A stretch of DNA of 64,000 nt, from NCBI RefSeq assembly GCF_900114045.1, contig NZ_FORQ01000004.1, positions 1 through 64,000 on the forward strand. Reading direction: 5' to 3'. The position numbers and the translations under genes are program-made. Positions within the stretch are counted from its first letter, which is position 1; every line of letters starts with the position of its first letter. Under the pieces are notes generated by a model. It worked only from the letters and a program-made list of their open reading frames with translations, made no database searches and was not told the DNA's origin. Positions 35,126 to 45,600 of this stretch are shown in pieces. The stretch comes from Kaistella treverensis (GTDB taxonomy: Bacteria > Bacteroidota > Bacteroidia > Flavobacteriales > Weeksellaceae).

Positions 35126-36376
35126 ATGAAAGGTCAAAACAAACTGTTCATCGCCATTATCGTCGCTTTAATCATAGGCGTGATTATGGGCGGTGTCGTC
35201 CACACCCAATATCCGGATAGTGCTCCCGACTTTGCAAAAAACATCAAGCTTTTAGGCACAATGTTCATCCGTTTGGTGCAGATGATTATTGCGCCGTTGG
35301 TCTTCACCACTTTGGTGGTTGGTATTGCAAAGATGAGCGATATGAAAATGATTGGACGTGTAGGTTCCAAAGCAATGCTTTGGTTTATTACTGCATCTTT
35401 GGTTTCACTTTTCATCGGACTTGTATTTGTAAACTGGCTGGAGCCGGGCTTGGTAATGCAGCTGGAGAAACCTGCAGCAGATGCAGCGGGCGAGGTTTTG
35501 GCTACAAGCCAGGGATTGTCTTTGGAGCAGTTTGTAAACCATATTATTCCGAAAAGTTTATTCGAAGCTTTCGCCACAAACGAAGTGCTTCAGATTGTGG
35601 TGTTTTCAATTATGTTCGGTATTGCTTTAGCAAATATGGGCGAAGAATACACCAAGCCCATTGTCCGCGCTTTGGATATTTGCGCACATGCGATCCTTAA
35701 AATGGTGGGCTACATCATGTGGTTTGCTCCATTAGGCGTTTTAGGTGCAATTGCAGCGACCGTTGCAACCAATGGTTTTGAAATATTTAAAGTATACGCG
35801 ATTTACCTCCGGGATTTCTTCTTTGCGCTGGCGGTTTTATGGTTGGTGCTGTGCATCGTTGGATATTTAATTCTCGGCAACCGTTTGTTTGAATTGATGC
35901 GCCGGATTAAAGCACCGTTACTCATCGCTTTTTCCACGACGAGTTCCGAAGCGGTTTTCCCGAAATTGGTAGAGGAGCTGGAAAGATTTGGCTGTAACAA
36001 CAGAATTGTTTCGTTTATTTTACCGCTTGGTTATTCCTTTAACCTGGACGGAAGTATGATGTATATGACTTTCGCAGCGATTTTCATCGCGCAGATATAT
36101 GGTATTGATATGTCCATCGGTCAGCAGGTTATAATGCTTTTGGTATTGATGCTTACTTCGAAAGGAATTGCGGGCGTGCCTCGCGCGAGTTTGGTCATCA
36201 TTGTCGCGACGTGTACCATGTTTGGTATTCCGCCAGAAGGTATCGCACTGATATTACCAATCGATCATTTTTGCGATATGGGAAGATCCATGACCAATGT
36301 TTTAGGTAACGCTTTGGCAACTTCAGCAGTTTCGAAATGGGAAGGTCAGCTCGAAAATCACGGCGGGGATTTGTAA
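35126..36376 (+). CDS. gltP: Dicarboxylate/amino acid:cation symporter (DAACS family)
   Basis: This 416-residue inner membrane protein has about eight helices. Family marks are the early MFIRLVQMIIAPLVFTTLVVGIA, the serine-rich hairpin AFSTTSSEAVFPKL (HP1), NLDGSMMYMTFAAIFIAQ (helix 7) and the SKGIAGVPRASLVI hairpin (HP2) followed by DHFCDMGRSMTNVLGN (helix 8 substrate Asp/Arg region). It takes up glutamate, aspartate or C4-dicarboxylates with H+ or Na+; which one cannot be told. The gene is monocistronic. Confidence 0.92.
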   Translation: MKGQNKLFIAIIVALIIGVIMGGVVHTQYPDSAPDFAKNIKLLGTMFIRLVQMIIAPLVFTTLVVGIAKMSDMKMIGRVGSKAMLWFITASLVSLFIGLVFVNWLEPGLVMQLEKPAADAAGEVLATSQGLSLEQFVNHIIPKSLFEAFATNEVLQIVVFSIMFGIALANMGEEYTKPIVRALDICAHAILKMVGYIMWFAPLGVLGAIAATVATNGFEIFKVYAIYLRDFFFALAVLWLVLCIVGYLILGNRLFELMRRIKAPLLIAFSTTSSEAVFPKLVEELERFGCNNRIVSFILPLGYSFNLDGSMMYMTFAAIFIAQIYGIDMSIGQQVIMLLVLMLTSKGIAGVPRASLVIIVATCTMFGIPPEGIALILPIDHFCDMGRSMTNVLGNALATSAVSKWEGQLENHGGDL

Positions 36377-36397
36377 TAAAGATCAGCTGAGAATATA

Positions 36398-36427
36398 GAA
36401 AAAACCGGTTAAAAACCGGTTTTTTTC
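36398..36427. terminator. Terminator between symporter and DUF4142 genes
   Basis: AAACCGGTT (36402-36410) pairs with AACCGGTTT (36414-36422) around AAA, with A- and T-runs outside. It can work in both directions. Confidence 0.85.
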
Positions 36428-36445
36428 ATTTTTGCCAATTGGTAT

Positions 36446-37045
36446 TTATTTTAAATTATTCATCACATCTTGTGATGCTTTCAGATGTTTCTCCAAAATC
36501 GGTACTGTTTTCGAGGCGAATGATTTTAAATTGCCATCTCCACCGGCATCTGCCTGCTTTTTATAGGCAGCAATATCTTTTTTATGATCAGTCACCAAAA
36601 AGTCCACATATGCCTTATCGAAATCAGCGCCCTTTGTGGCTTGCATATCATTGTATTTTTGCTGCATATCAGCTTTAAGCGTATTTGGTAAATCGTAACC
36701 GGCGCTTGTTGCCCAGCTTTTAAGCTCCTCGTTGGCTTTGGTGTGGTCATCTACCATCATTTTGCCGAGCGATTTTACTTCCTGCTGACTGCTGTTGGTT
36801 TCTGCCAACACCCCCAACATCACTTCCATCATTCCGCCCGTAGCAGCTTCATTGGCGAACATTTTATCCTGTTCTGTAAGCGTTTCATTGGTAGTGCCAG
36901 TCATCGTTGAATCTGTCATCATCATAGTTGAGTCGGCAGGCATGGTCATTATACTATCCGTTGTGGATGTGGTTTGCGTGTTTTCGTTTTTGTTACAGGC
37001 CATCAGCGCCGCAGCGCACAAGACCGAAAGCATTGCATTTTTCAT
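36446..37045 (-). CDS. DUF4142 lipoprotein
   Basis: This 199-residue protein has a lipoprotein signal with lipobox ALMAC (Cys about 17), a Thr/Met/Ser-rich low-complexity linker (about 20-55; MTMPADSTMMMTDSTMTG) and a helical DUF4142 domain (about 60-195). Domain marks are FANEAATGGMMEVMLG, MMVDDHTKANEEL, FDKAYVDFLVTDHKKDIAAYKK and ILEKHLKASQDV. The fold is ferritin-like and the conserved His/Asp/Glu residues could bind metal, but no activity is established. The Met-rich linker is notable. Confidence 0.85.
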   Translation of the reverse strand: MKNAMLSVLCAAALMACNKNENTQTTSTTDSIMTMPADSTMMMTDSTMTGTTNETLTEQDKMFANEAATGGMMEVMLGVLAETNSSQQEVKSLGKMMVDDHTKANEELKSWATSAGYDLPNTLKADMQQKYNDMQATKGADFDKAYVDFLVTDHKKDIAAYKKQADAGGDGNLKSFASKTVPILEKHLKASQDVMNNLK

Positions 37046-37260
37046 AATAGTAATATTTTAAGATTAAACTGAGTTTAGCAGTCTGTGTATCAGAGAGTTG
37101 TGAAACATCAAGAATTTTGCCAATTCAACGGCTAATTTTTAATTTTAATAACTGTGCAATAAGTATTTAAGCATAACTTTATCTACAAAGTAACCGTGAT
37201 GTAGATTTAACACAAACATTTATCATAAATTTTAATCATTCTAAATAAGAAAATATTGCT

Positions 37261-37268
37261 TAAATTTG
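37261..37268 (+). promoter_or_regulatory. Putative -7 element of mrp
   Basis: TAAATTTG lies 24 bases before the mrp ATG (37293). Confidence 0.5.
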
Positions 37269-37292
37269 ACCATCAATTTTTTATAAAGAATT

Positions 37293-38408
37293 ATGTTGAC
37301 GAAAGCAAAAGTTCAGGATTTCCTGAAAGAGATAGAAGTAGATGATTTGGTGCACAATTTCCAGGTGATGGGAAATGATGTGTATATCGATATGACCGCG
37401 CATTCACCGGCAATGCACGAAAAGAAAAAGCTGGAAGCTGCCATGAAACAGGCTTTCGCTTCGCAGTTTGGTGAAGAAGTGGTTTTGAAACTGAAAATTT
37501 CATCTCCGGAACCGTCCGAAGTTCAGCAAAATCAAATCAAAGGAAAACAGATCCCGGGAATTCAGAATATTATTGCCATCGCTTCCGGAAAAGGTGGCGT
37601 TGGGAAATCTACAGTTGCAGCCAACTTAGCGGTAACTTTAGCTTCAATGGGTTTTAAAGTTGGTATTTTAGATGCTGATATTTACGGACCATCAATTCCA
37701 ACGATGTTGGATACGGAAGGTTCAAAACCGATTACCGTGGAAGTTGACGGAAAATCACTGATGAAACCGGTAGAAAATTACGGGGTGAAAATGCTTTCAA
37801 TCGGATATTTTTCCGGTGCAAACCAGGCGGTTGTTTGGCGTGGCCCGATGGCTTCTAAAGCATTAAACCAAATGATTCGCGATGCGGCTTGGGGTGAACT
37901 GGATTTCCTTTTAATCGATTTACCACCGGGAACAGGCGATATTCATTTATCAATTATTCAGGAAGTTCCGGTAACCGGCGCGGTAATCGTAAGTACGCCG
38001 CAACACGTTGCGCTTGCTGATGTAAGAAAAGGAATCGCAATGTTCCAGATGGAAAGCATCAACATTCCGGTTTTAGGTTTAATTGAAAATATGTCGTATT
38101 TTACTCCGGAAGAATTGCCGGAAAACAAATATTATATTTTCGGGAACCAGGGCGCGCAGTTTTTAGCTGAAGATTTGGGAATTCCTGTTTTGGGCGAAAT
38201 TCCTTTGGTACAAAGCATCCGCGAATCCGGCGATGTTGGCAGACCGGCAGCTTTGCAGGAAAATTCTGTAGTTGCAAAAATTTATCATGAAACTACCCAG
38301 AAAATGGTAGAAAGCCTGGTAGAACGGAATAAAAACATGCCGGCGACCGAAGCGGTAAAAATTACCACAATGGCAGGCTGTTCACCAAAAAACAAAAAAA
38401 ACGCCTAA
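37293..38408 (+). CDS. mrp: Mrp/NBP35-family iron-sulfur carrier ATPase
   Basis: This 371-residue protein has an N-terminal MIP18/DUF59-like domain (about 1-85). The deviant Walker A P-loop ATPase follows, with IASGKGGVGKSTVAANLA (about 95-112), DADIYGPSIPTMLD, and LIDLPPGTGD. The family's CxxC iron-sulfur-binding site (usually near the end of the ATPase domain) is not obvious, because the expected position reads NMSYFTPEE, which has no Cys. A single Cys lies in the C-terminal MAGCSP. It carries Fe-S clusters to apoproteins. It is followed 42 bases later by a NifU-domain gene, a typical pairing. Confidence 0.9.
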   Translation: MLTKAKVQDFLKEIEVDDLVHNFQVMGNDVYIDMTAHSPAMHEKKKLEAAMKQAFASQFGEEVVLKLKISSPEPSEVQQNQIKGKQIPGIQNIIAIASGKGGVGKSTVAANLAVTLASMGFKVGILDADIYGPSIPTMLDTEGSKPITVEVDGKSLMKPVENYGVKMLSIGYFSGANQAVVWRGPMASKALNQMIRDAAWGELDFLLIDLPPGTGDIHLSIIQEVPVTGAVIVSTPQHVALADVRKGIAMFQMESINIPVLGLIENMSYFTPEELPENKYYIFGNQGAQFLAEDLGIPVLGEIPLVQSIRESGDVGRPAALQENSVVAKIYHETTQKMVESLVERNKNMPATEAVKITTMAGCSPKNKKNA

Positions 38409-38450
38409 AAAACACCTTTTATTCTTCGAAAAAAGAATGAATCTCAAACG

Positions 38451-38699
38451 ATGGAAAAACAATTAACACAGGAAGAAACGGTAACCAAAGTACTGTTGGC
38501 ACTGGAAAGTATACGTCCGTTTTTGAATAAAGACGGCGGCGATATCGAACTGATCGATGTGCGCGAACACACCGTATTGGTAAAACTCCACGGCAACTGC
38601 AACGGCTGCCCGATGAGTTTTTCTACAATGAAACTTGGTGTGGAAAATACCGTGAAGCAATTTGCGCCGGAAATCACCGAGGTGCTTGCGGTAGAGTAA
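38451..38699 (+). CDS. NifU-like C-terminal domain Fe-S scaffold
   Basis: This 82-residue protein is a stand-alone NifU C-terminal domain (Nfu type) with VLLALESIRPFLNKDGGDIELI and the cluster-binding CxxC in HGNCNGCPMSF. It assembles or carries [4Fe-4S] clusters. Together with the preceding Mrp it forms a small Fe-S maturation operon. A terminator follows. Confidence 0.93.
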   Translation: MEKQLTQEETVTKVLLALESIRPFLNKDGGDIELIDVREHTVLVKLHGNCNGCPMSFSTMKLGVENTVKQFAPEITEVLAVE

Positions 38700-38718
38700 A
38701 AATATTTCACCAAAAAAT

Positions 38719-38746
38719 TAAAACGGGCAATTGTCCGTTTTTTTTA
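38719..38746 (+). terminator. Terminator of the mrp-nifU operon
   Basis: AAACGGGC and GTCCGTTT pair (one G-T) around AATT and are followed by T8. Confidence 0.8.
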
Positions 38747-38843
38747 TCTCTGCTTCGGCAAGACGGTAATTATGCGTAATTTCGCATAGTCTAAAATTTT
38801 GACGTTGAAATTAATTATTTTAGCACTTTAAACTAATGATTAT

Positions 38844-39704
38844 ATGATTGCCATTATAGACGGCGGTTCTACGAAATGTGACTGGGTTATCCTGGATAAT
38901 TCCGGGAAACTTCACCTGCGGACTACAACTTTAGGCTTTAATCCAAATATTATCAATCCGGATTTTATCGGAAAAGAAATTGATCGTAATGAAGACCTTT
39001 TTTTCCTGAAAAATCATATCGAAAAGCTGTTCTTTTATGGTTCTGGTTGCGGCACCGCTGCGAATGCAAAAAAGGTGAATGACGAATTTGTAACCTCTTT
39101 TCCGCAAGCGGAAATTCGGGTGAAAGAAGATATGACCGCCGCGGCCTATGCGGCTTACGACGGTGAACCCGGTATGGTTTGCATTCTGGGAACCGGTTCT
39201 AATTCCTGCTTTTTCGATGGTGAAAAAATCCGTATTGATTTGCCTTCTTTAGGTTTCCTTATCGGTGACGAAGGAAGCGGCAGCGCTTTGGGAAAACATC
39301 TATTGCGCAGGTTTTTCATGAAAAAATTGCCCGTCGATTTGGAAAAGCAATTCAAAGAAAAATACCAGCTAACCATCGACGACGCCATTAAAAATATGTA
39401 CCATAATCCTCGCGCCAATGCGTATCTGGGCGACTTCAACAAATTTATCGCTGAAAGAAAAGAACATCCATATTTTCAGAATATGGTTTTCGATGAAATG
39501 AAAAACTTTTTGGATTACCAGGTTTTACCTTACCCGGAAGCGCGTGAGGTGAAAATAAATTTTATGGGCTATATTGCCTTTATTTATGAAGATATCCTGC
39601 GTTCTGCAGCAGCTGAACTCAATTTAAAAATCGGCAGAGTGGTTCAGAAACCTATTGAAAGTCTGGTCGATTATCACAAAAAATACATTCTCAATCTGGA
39701 CTAA
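38844..39704 (+). CDS. BadF/BadG-type ATPase, GlcNAc-kinase-like
   Basis: This 286-residue ASKHA-fold protein has phosphate-1 motif AIIDGGSTKCDW at the N-terminus, FYGSGCGT, phosphate-2 CILGTGSNS and IGDEGSGSALGKHLL. This pattern fits the BadF/BadG/BcrA/BcrD family, which includes eukaryotic-type N-acetylglucosamine kinases. It likely phosphorylates an amino sugar such as cell-wall-derived GlcNAc, although no recycling genes are adjacent. A monocistronic unit with a 140-base leader region that contains a small TGCGTAATTTCGCA palindrome near 38773. Confidence 0.82.
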   Translation: MIAIIDGGSTKCDWVILDNSGKLHLRTTTLGFNPNIINPDFIGKEIDRNEDLFFLKNHIEKLFFYGSGCGTAANAKKVNDEFVTSFPQAEIRVKEDMTAAAYAAYDGEPGMVCILGTGSNSCFFDGEKIRIDLPSLGFLIGDEGSGSALGKHLLRRFFMKKLPVDLEKQFKEKYQLTIDDAIKNMYHNPRANAYLGDFNKFIAERKEHPYFQNMVFDEMKNFLDYQVLPYPEAREVKINFMGYIAFIYEDILRSAAAELNLKIGRVVQKPIESLVDYHKKYILNLD

Positions 39705-39782
39705 TTTTCGGTCCGGAAGAACTTTAATAAAATTCAGGTATTTTGAAATAATTTGCTCAAAATGCCGCCAAAAAATTTAGAT

Positions 39783-42074
39783 ATGTCCACTACAAACAAT
39801 CGAGACGAGCGCAATTTCAGACAAGCCGCTTTGGATTACCACAGCAACGAACCGAAAGGTAAAATTGAAGTAATTCCTTCTAAACCACATTCTTCGCAGC
39901 GCGATCTGTCGCTGGCATATTCGCCCGGAGTTGCTATCCCGTGTCTCGAAATTGAAAAAGATCCGAAACTCGCGTATGAGTACACCGGAAAAGGAAATCT
40001 TGTTGCTGTAATCTCCAACGGAACGGCTGTTTTAGGTTTGGGTGACATCGGCGCTGAAGCTTCAAAACCGGTGATGGAAGGTAAAGGATTGCTTTTTAAA
40101 ATTTTCGCGGACATCAATGTTTTTGATATTGAAATCAACGAAAAAGACCCGGATAAATTCATAGAAATTGTAAAAGGTATTGCCCCGACTTTTGGTGGAA
40201 TTAACCTCGAAGATATTAAAGCTCCGGAAGCTTTTTATATTGAACAACGCCTCAAGGAAGAGCTCAATATTCCGTTGATGCACGACGATCAGCACGGAAC
40301 AGCAATTATTTCTGCTGCAGCTTTGGTGAACGCCCTTGAAATTGCCGGTAAAAAAATCGAGGAAATAAAAATGGTGGTAAATGGTGCCGGCGCCGCTGCA
40401 ATTGCATGTACCAAACTGTATGTTCAGCTCGGTCTTCGCATGGAAAATATTTTGATGTGCGACTCCAAAGGTGTCATCAACAAACGCCGTGAAAACCTCA
40501 CACCTGAAAAACTGCATTTTATTGCTGATACCGACCGGAATACTTTAGCGGAAGCTTTAAAAGGTGCCGACGTATTCATCGGTCTTTCCAAAGGAAATAT
40601 CATGACGCCGGAAATGCTGTTGAGCATGGCAGAAAACCCGATCGTTTTTGGTTTGGCAAATCCGGACCCGGAAATTGAATATGATGTTGCGATGGCGACC
40701 AGACCGGACACCATTATGGCAACCGGTAGAAGCGATTATCCTAACCAGGTGAATAATGTTCTGGGTTTCCCGTACATTTTCCGCGGAGCGCTTGACGTGC
40801 AGGCGACCGGAATTAATGAAGAAATGAAATTGGCAGCAGTTCACGCGATTGCAAAACTGGCAAAAGAACCCGTTCCGGAAGCTGTTATTTTAGCATACAG
40901 CTTAAACGGTTTAAATTTCGGCCGCGAATATTTTATTCCGAAACCATTTGATAACCGATTGATCACCAGGGTTTCTGTCGCGGTTGCAAAAGCAGCCATG
41001 GAAAGTGGTGTAGCAGGCAAACCAATTGAAAATTTCGACGATTACGAAAATGTTTTGCTAGACCGAATGGGCCGCGATGAAAAACTTATCCGAATGATGC
41101 AGACCCGTGCACGCTCCAATCCGAAACGTGTGACACTCGGCAACGCTGATGAATATAATGTGTTGAAAGCTGCTCAGATTCTTTACGAAGAAGGTATTGC
41201 GCACCCGATTTTATTGGGCGAGAAAAAATACATTCAGCAGCAGATGAAAAAATTCGGTATTGAGCTTGACGTGCCAATCATCGACCCGATGGATGATGAT
41301 CAGTCAGAAAACCGCCTGAAATATCGTGAAACACTTTGGAAAATGCGCCAACGCAAAGGCATGAATGAGTACAAAGCCAAAAGATACGTACGCCAGCACG
41401 ATTATTTTGGTCCGCTGATGCTTCACCATGGTGATACCGACGCGCTGATTGTAGGCTTCTCTAAAAATTATGCTTCTACGATAAAGCCAATTTTAAAAAT
41501 TGTAGAAAAAGAAAAAGGCGTTGAAAAAATTTCATCGATGATGATGATTATGACTGAGAAAAAGCCAATATTTTTTACTGATACCTCCATTAATCAAAAT
41601 CCAACCGCTGAAGACTTGGTAAATATTGCAAAAATGGCCGAAATGACGGTAAAAACTTTTGCCGTAGAACCGAGAATTGCCATGTTGTCTTTCGAAAATT
41701 TTTCCGGCAGGACAGAAACTTCGAAAAAAGTGGCAAAAGCCGTTTCTATTTTGCATGAAAAATTCCCGAAAATGATTGTTGATGGAGAAATTCAGCCGGA
41801 TTTTGCTCTGGACAGCGACCATCTTTCGGATTATCCATTTTCTAAATTGGGGACGACACCAGCGAATGTATTTGTGTTCCCGAATCTGGAAAGTGCAAAT
41901 ATTTCCTATAAAATCATCAGAGGTTTAAAAGTAGCGCAGGTTGTTGGACCAATTTTAATGGGATTGAAAAAACCGGTACACGTTTTACAAATGCGTGCAA
42001 GTGTGGATGAAATCGTGAATTTAGCAACGATTGCGGTTCTGGATGCGCAGCGCCGTGAAGAATCAAAAGCGTAA
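39783..42074 (+). CDS. maeB: NADP-dependent malic enzyme with phosphotransacetylase-like C-domain
   Basis: This 763-residue protein has three parts: the malic N-domain (about 1-155; SLAYSPGVAIPCLEI, AVLGLGDIGAEASKPVMEGK), the NAD(P)-binding domain (about 165-420; VVNGAGAAAIACTKLYVQLG), and a C-terminal phosphate acetyl/butyryltransferase-like domain (about 425-763) that normally has a regulatory and not a catalytic role. It makes pyruvate, CO2 and NADPH from malate. Start 39783 (MSTTNN) fits homologues; ATG 39762 and TTG 39753 are in-frame alternatives. ruvA follows after 17 bases. Confidence 0.93.
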   Translation: MSTTNNRDERNFRQAALDYHSNEPKGKIEVIPSKPHSSQRDLSLAYSPGVAIPCLEIEKDPKLAYEYTGKGNLVAVISNGTAVLGLGDIGAEASKPVMEGKGLLFKIFADINVFDIEINEKDPDKFIEIVKGIAPTFGGINLEDIKAPEAFYIEQRLKEELNIPLMHDDQHGTAIISAAALVNALEIAGKKIEEIKMVVNGAGAAAIACTKLYVQLGLRMENILMCDSKGVINKRRENLTPEKLHFIADTDRNTLAEALKGADVFIGLSKGNIMTPEMLLSMAENPIVFGLANPDPEIEYDVAMATRPDTIMATGRSDYPNQVNNVLGFPYIFRGALDVQATGINEEMKLAAVHAIAKLAKEPVPEAVILAYSLNGLNFGREYFIPKPFDNRLITRVSVAVAKAAMESGVAGKPIENFDDYENVLLDRMGRDEKLIRMMQTRARSNPKRVTLGNADEYNVLKAAQILYEEGIAHPILLGEKKYIQQQMKKFGIELDVPIIDPMDDDQSENRLKYRETLWKMRQRKGMNEYKAKRYVRQHDYFGPLMLHHGDTDALIVGFSKNYASTIKPILKIVEKEKGVEKISSMMMIMTEKKPIFFTDTSINQNPTAEDLVNIAKMAEMTVKTFAVEPRIAMLSFENFSGRTETSKKVAKAVSILHEKFPKMIVDGEIQPDFALDSDHLSDYPFSKLGTTPANVFVFPNLESANISYKIIRGLKVAQVVGPILMGLKKPVHVLQMRASVDEIVNLATIAVLDAQRREESKA

Positions 42075-42091
42075 TTTATTAATTTTTAAAA

Positions 42092-42676
42092 ATGATATAT
42101 TCGCTTAAAGGAATTGTTCAGCAACTTAACCCAACTTCCGTTGTCGTTGATGTAAATGGCGTGGGTTATTTTGTTGGCATCAGTCTGCAAACCTCAGAAA
42201 AATTGGTCTTAGGAAAGGAAACTTTTTTAAACATCCAGCAAATCATCCGTGAAGATGCAAACCTGCTTTTTGGTTTTGATACCATCGCTGAAAAAGAGCT
42301 GTTCAACTTGCTGATTAGTGTGAATGGGGTTGGACCGGTTTCGGCTTTAATCATGCTTTCATCACTGTCTTTGCAGGAGATTGCAGCCGGCATCATGTCG
42401 AACAACAGCATGATGCTGCAAAAAGTAAAGGGAATTGGTTCCAAGACTGCAGAACGTATTATCGTGGAACTGAAAGATAAAATGCAAAAATTTGCCGTTT
42501 CAGCTGGTAATTTTTCACCAACCATAAATAATAAAGTTAAGGAGGAATCGTTATCAGCTTTAGAAGTTTTGGGTATTTCAAAGAAAATGAGCGAGAAAAT
42601 TGCCGACCGTATTTTAAAGCAAAACCCGGACTTGACGGTAGAAGACCTGATAAAACAAATATTAAAAAATATTTAA
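42092..42676 (+). CDS. ruvA: Holliday junction DNA helicase subunit RuvA
   Basis: This 194-residue protein has the RuvA OB domain (MIYSLKGIVQQLNPTSVVVDVNGVGY), tandem helix-hairpin-helix motifs (LLISVNGVGPVSAL; KVKGIGSKTAERIIVELKDK) and a C-terminal RuvB-contact domain (LSALEVLGISKKMSEKIADRIL). It binds four-way junctions. It is part of a maeB-ruvA-sprA transcription unit; the sprA reading frame follows in the same phase one codon after the ruvA stop. Confidence 0.95.
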   Translation: MIYSLKGIVQQLNPTSVVVDVNGVGYFVGISLQTSEKLVLGKETFLNIQQIIREDANLLFGFDTIAEKELFNLLISVNGVGPVSALIMLSSLSLQEIAAGIMSNNSMMLQKVKGIGSKTAERIIVELKDKMQKFAVSAGNFSPTINNKVKEESLSALEVLGISKKMSEKIADRILKQNPDLTVEDLIKQILKNI

Positions 42677-42679
42677 CAT

Positions 42680-45600
42680 TTGGGAAGAAAAAGATTAATT
42701 CAACAGCGTTTTTTAGGTTTTCTACTTACGTTTTTTTCTCTTACGTCGGTTTTCGCGCAGGTTAAACCCAGCGACAGTGCCAGCGTACGACAGGATTTTT
42801 CTTTGCCCAATCCCACGCGCTACGAAGCATTTTATGATGTTTCCAGCGGCATGTACATTCTATATCCCAAAATCGGTAATATAGTGGTGGGAAATCCCGT
42901 TTCTATGACGTCTGCAGAATACCAAAAGTTTATGCTGACCAACGAAATAAGCGAATATTACCGTGAAAAATCATCAATTAATGATTTAGGTTATAGGAAA
43001 GATCAGACGGAAGCCATAAAAAAAGGTTTACTACCATCTGTAAAGATTAAAAACAAACTTTTTGAAACCTTATTTGGCGGCAATAAGATTGAAATTATTC
43101 CGCAAGGGTTCGCTTCCTTTGACATTGGAGGTCTTTACCAAAAAATAGATAATCCGTTAATTTTACCCCAAAACAGGACCAATTTTGCTATTGATATTCA
43201 GCAGAGAATCCAGTTGGGAATGATTGGCAAAGTAGGTGAAAATCTACAGCTAAAAGCCAATTACGATACCCAAAGCGGTTTTGCTTTTGAAAACCGTATG
43301 AACCTGATCTGGCAGGCAAAAGGGACCTGGCGCGATTTACAGACCAAAGGACTGAATAACCCAACTTCAAGCGGCGAAGATAAAATCATCAAGCGCGTAG
43401 AATTCGGTAATGTAAATATGCCGCTTTCCACTAGTTTAATTCGCGGTTCCGAATCGCTTTTTGGACTAAAGACGGAGTTTCAGCTGGGGAAAACCTACGG
43501 AACTTTGGTGTTTTCGCAACAACAGGGTGAAGCGCGAAATATAATAGCACAAGGTGGAGGCGTTATGAACACTTTTAAGTTCAACGCGGTAGATTATGAA
43601 GATAATCAGCACTATTTTCTGGGACATTTTTTCTTAAATACTTACGACAAAGCGCTTCTTAATTACCCGCAGATCAATTCCCGTGTGAATATCAGCCGCA
43701 TTGAAGCCTGGGTTTTAGACCAGGGCTCCGGAAATCTTCAGGATCAAAAAGGAATTCTTGGAATTCGGGATTTAAGTGATGGAACTTCAGGTTTTCCGGA
43801 TAATTCACAAAATAATTTATACCAAAGCATCGTCAGTTTAGGACCGGCCATTCGCGACGTAAATACCGCCTACAATGCAATAAATGGTAAATCTTTCCCG
43901 AACGCAAACGGTTCAGCAGAAAATTACGTAGACGGTGAGCAATTTATTTTCAACCGTAAAGCAAGAAAATTAAATCAAAACGAATTTACTTATCATCCGC
44001 AGTTAGGTTACGTTTCACTGAACCAGAGACTTAATGACAACCAGCTTTTGGCAGTTTCGTACAGTTATACGTTAAACGGTGACAACAAAGTTTATAAAGT
44101 TGGCGAATTTTCGGAGGAAAGTCCGGTGCTCATCACCAAAGTTCTGAAACCGAACAGCACCGTGAAAACTTCATCGCCGATGTGGGATTTGATGATGAAG
44201 AATATTTATTCTTTGAACACCAATCAGATCAATTCCGATGGATTTTTACTCAACGTTTATTACCGCGATCCGCAAACAGGGGGAAAAGTAAATTATTTAC
44301 CAACAACTGTTAACGCGCCCGACCCTCAGGTTAATCCTAATTTACTGAAACTCTTCAACTGGGACCGTTTAAATATGAATAACGATTTGCAGGAAGGTTC
44401 AGGTGAAACAGGCGATGGCATTTTCGATTATGTTCCCGGCATTACGGTGAGTTCCGAAAACGGACGCGTAATTTTCACTAAAGCAAAACCTTTCGGCGCT
44501 TATCTGGAAAGTGTATTGGGAAAAGACGATCCGGATTTCGTTTTTAATGACCTTTACAATCAGCAAAAGCAGGTCGCTTCGCAGAACAATCTTGCGTTGC
44601 GATATACCATGGAAGGCCGTTATAAAGGCAGCCAGGGTTCGGGCATTTCATTAGGAGCGATTAACGTGCCGCAAGGTTCTGTAAAAGTTACCGCCAACGG
44701 CGTACAGCTTCAGGAGGGTATTGATTATACCGTCGATTATATGCTGGGAACGGTAAACATTATCAATGAAACCGTAAAGCAGTCGGGGCAGGCGATCAAT
44801 ATTTCATTGGAAAATCAGCTGACTTTCAATACCCAAAGAAAAAGATTCCTGGGTTTAAATCTCGAAAGAAGATTTAATGAACATTTAACCGTCGGTGCTA
44901 CGGTGGTAAATTATGCCGAAACGCCGCTAGCCCAAAAGGTAAATTTTGGTCAGGAAGCTGTGAATAATACAATGGCTGGCTTCAATGTTTTGTATAACAA
45001 CGAATTGCCTTTTTTAACCCGCTTAACCGATAAAATTCCGTTTGTAAATACCGAAGCACCATCGAATTTGAACTTTATGGCTGAAGGAGCCTATTTAATT
45101 CCGGGACAGAATAAAGGAATTGGTGACCAGTCTTATATCGATGATTTTGAACAGAGCACTTCTAAAATTTCGCTTAAAGAACCGGCGATGTGGAGTTTGG
45201 CTTCAAAACCTGAAAAAAACCCGGAACCTATTTTTTCTACCGGTAATCTCAATGATAATTTATCTTTTGGAAATGGACGTGGCTTATTAAGCTGGTATAA
45301 TATTGATCCGAGATTTTATGGAATAGGGGGAAAAGCGCCGAGTGGAATTAATGCCGAAGCCGTATCAAATCACTCTTCCCGACGTGTGAAAACATCTGAA
45401 CTGTTCAACAGCCGCGATTTCGTTGCCGGTGAACAACTATATACCAACACGTTAGATATTACTTATTTCCCGACCGAAAGAGGACCATATAACGTAAATC
45501 CAGCTTCTGAAACTACGCAGCAGCGCTGGGCGGGGTTAATGAGACCTATTTCGGTGTCCAATTTCACCAATTCAAATATCGAATATGTGGAGTTCTGGAT

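Noticed and set aside
34791-35129. Several short frames over the structured repeat between the BON operon and the symporter
   Set aside because: They overlap the terminator and the hairpins on both strands and resemble no protein; the repeat explains the region.
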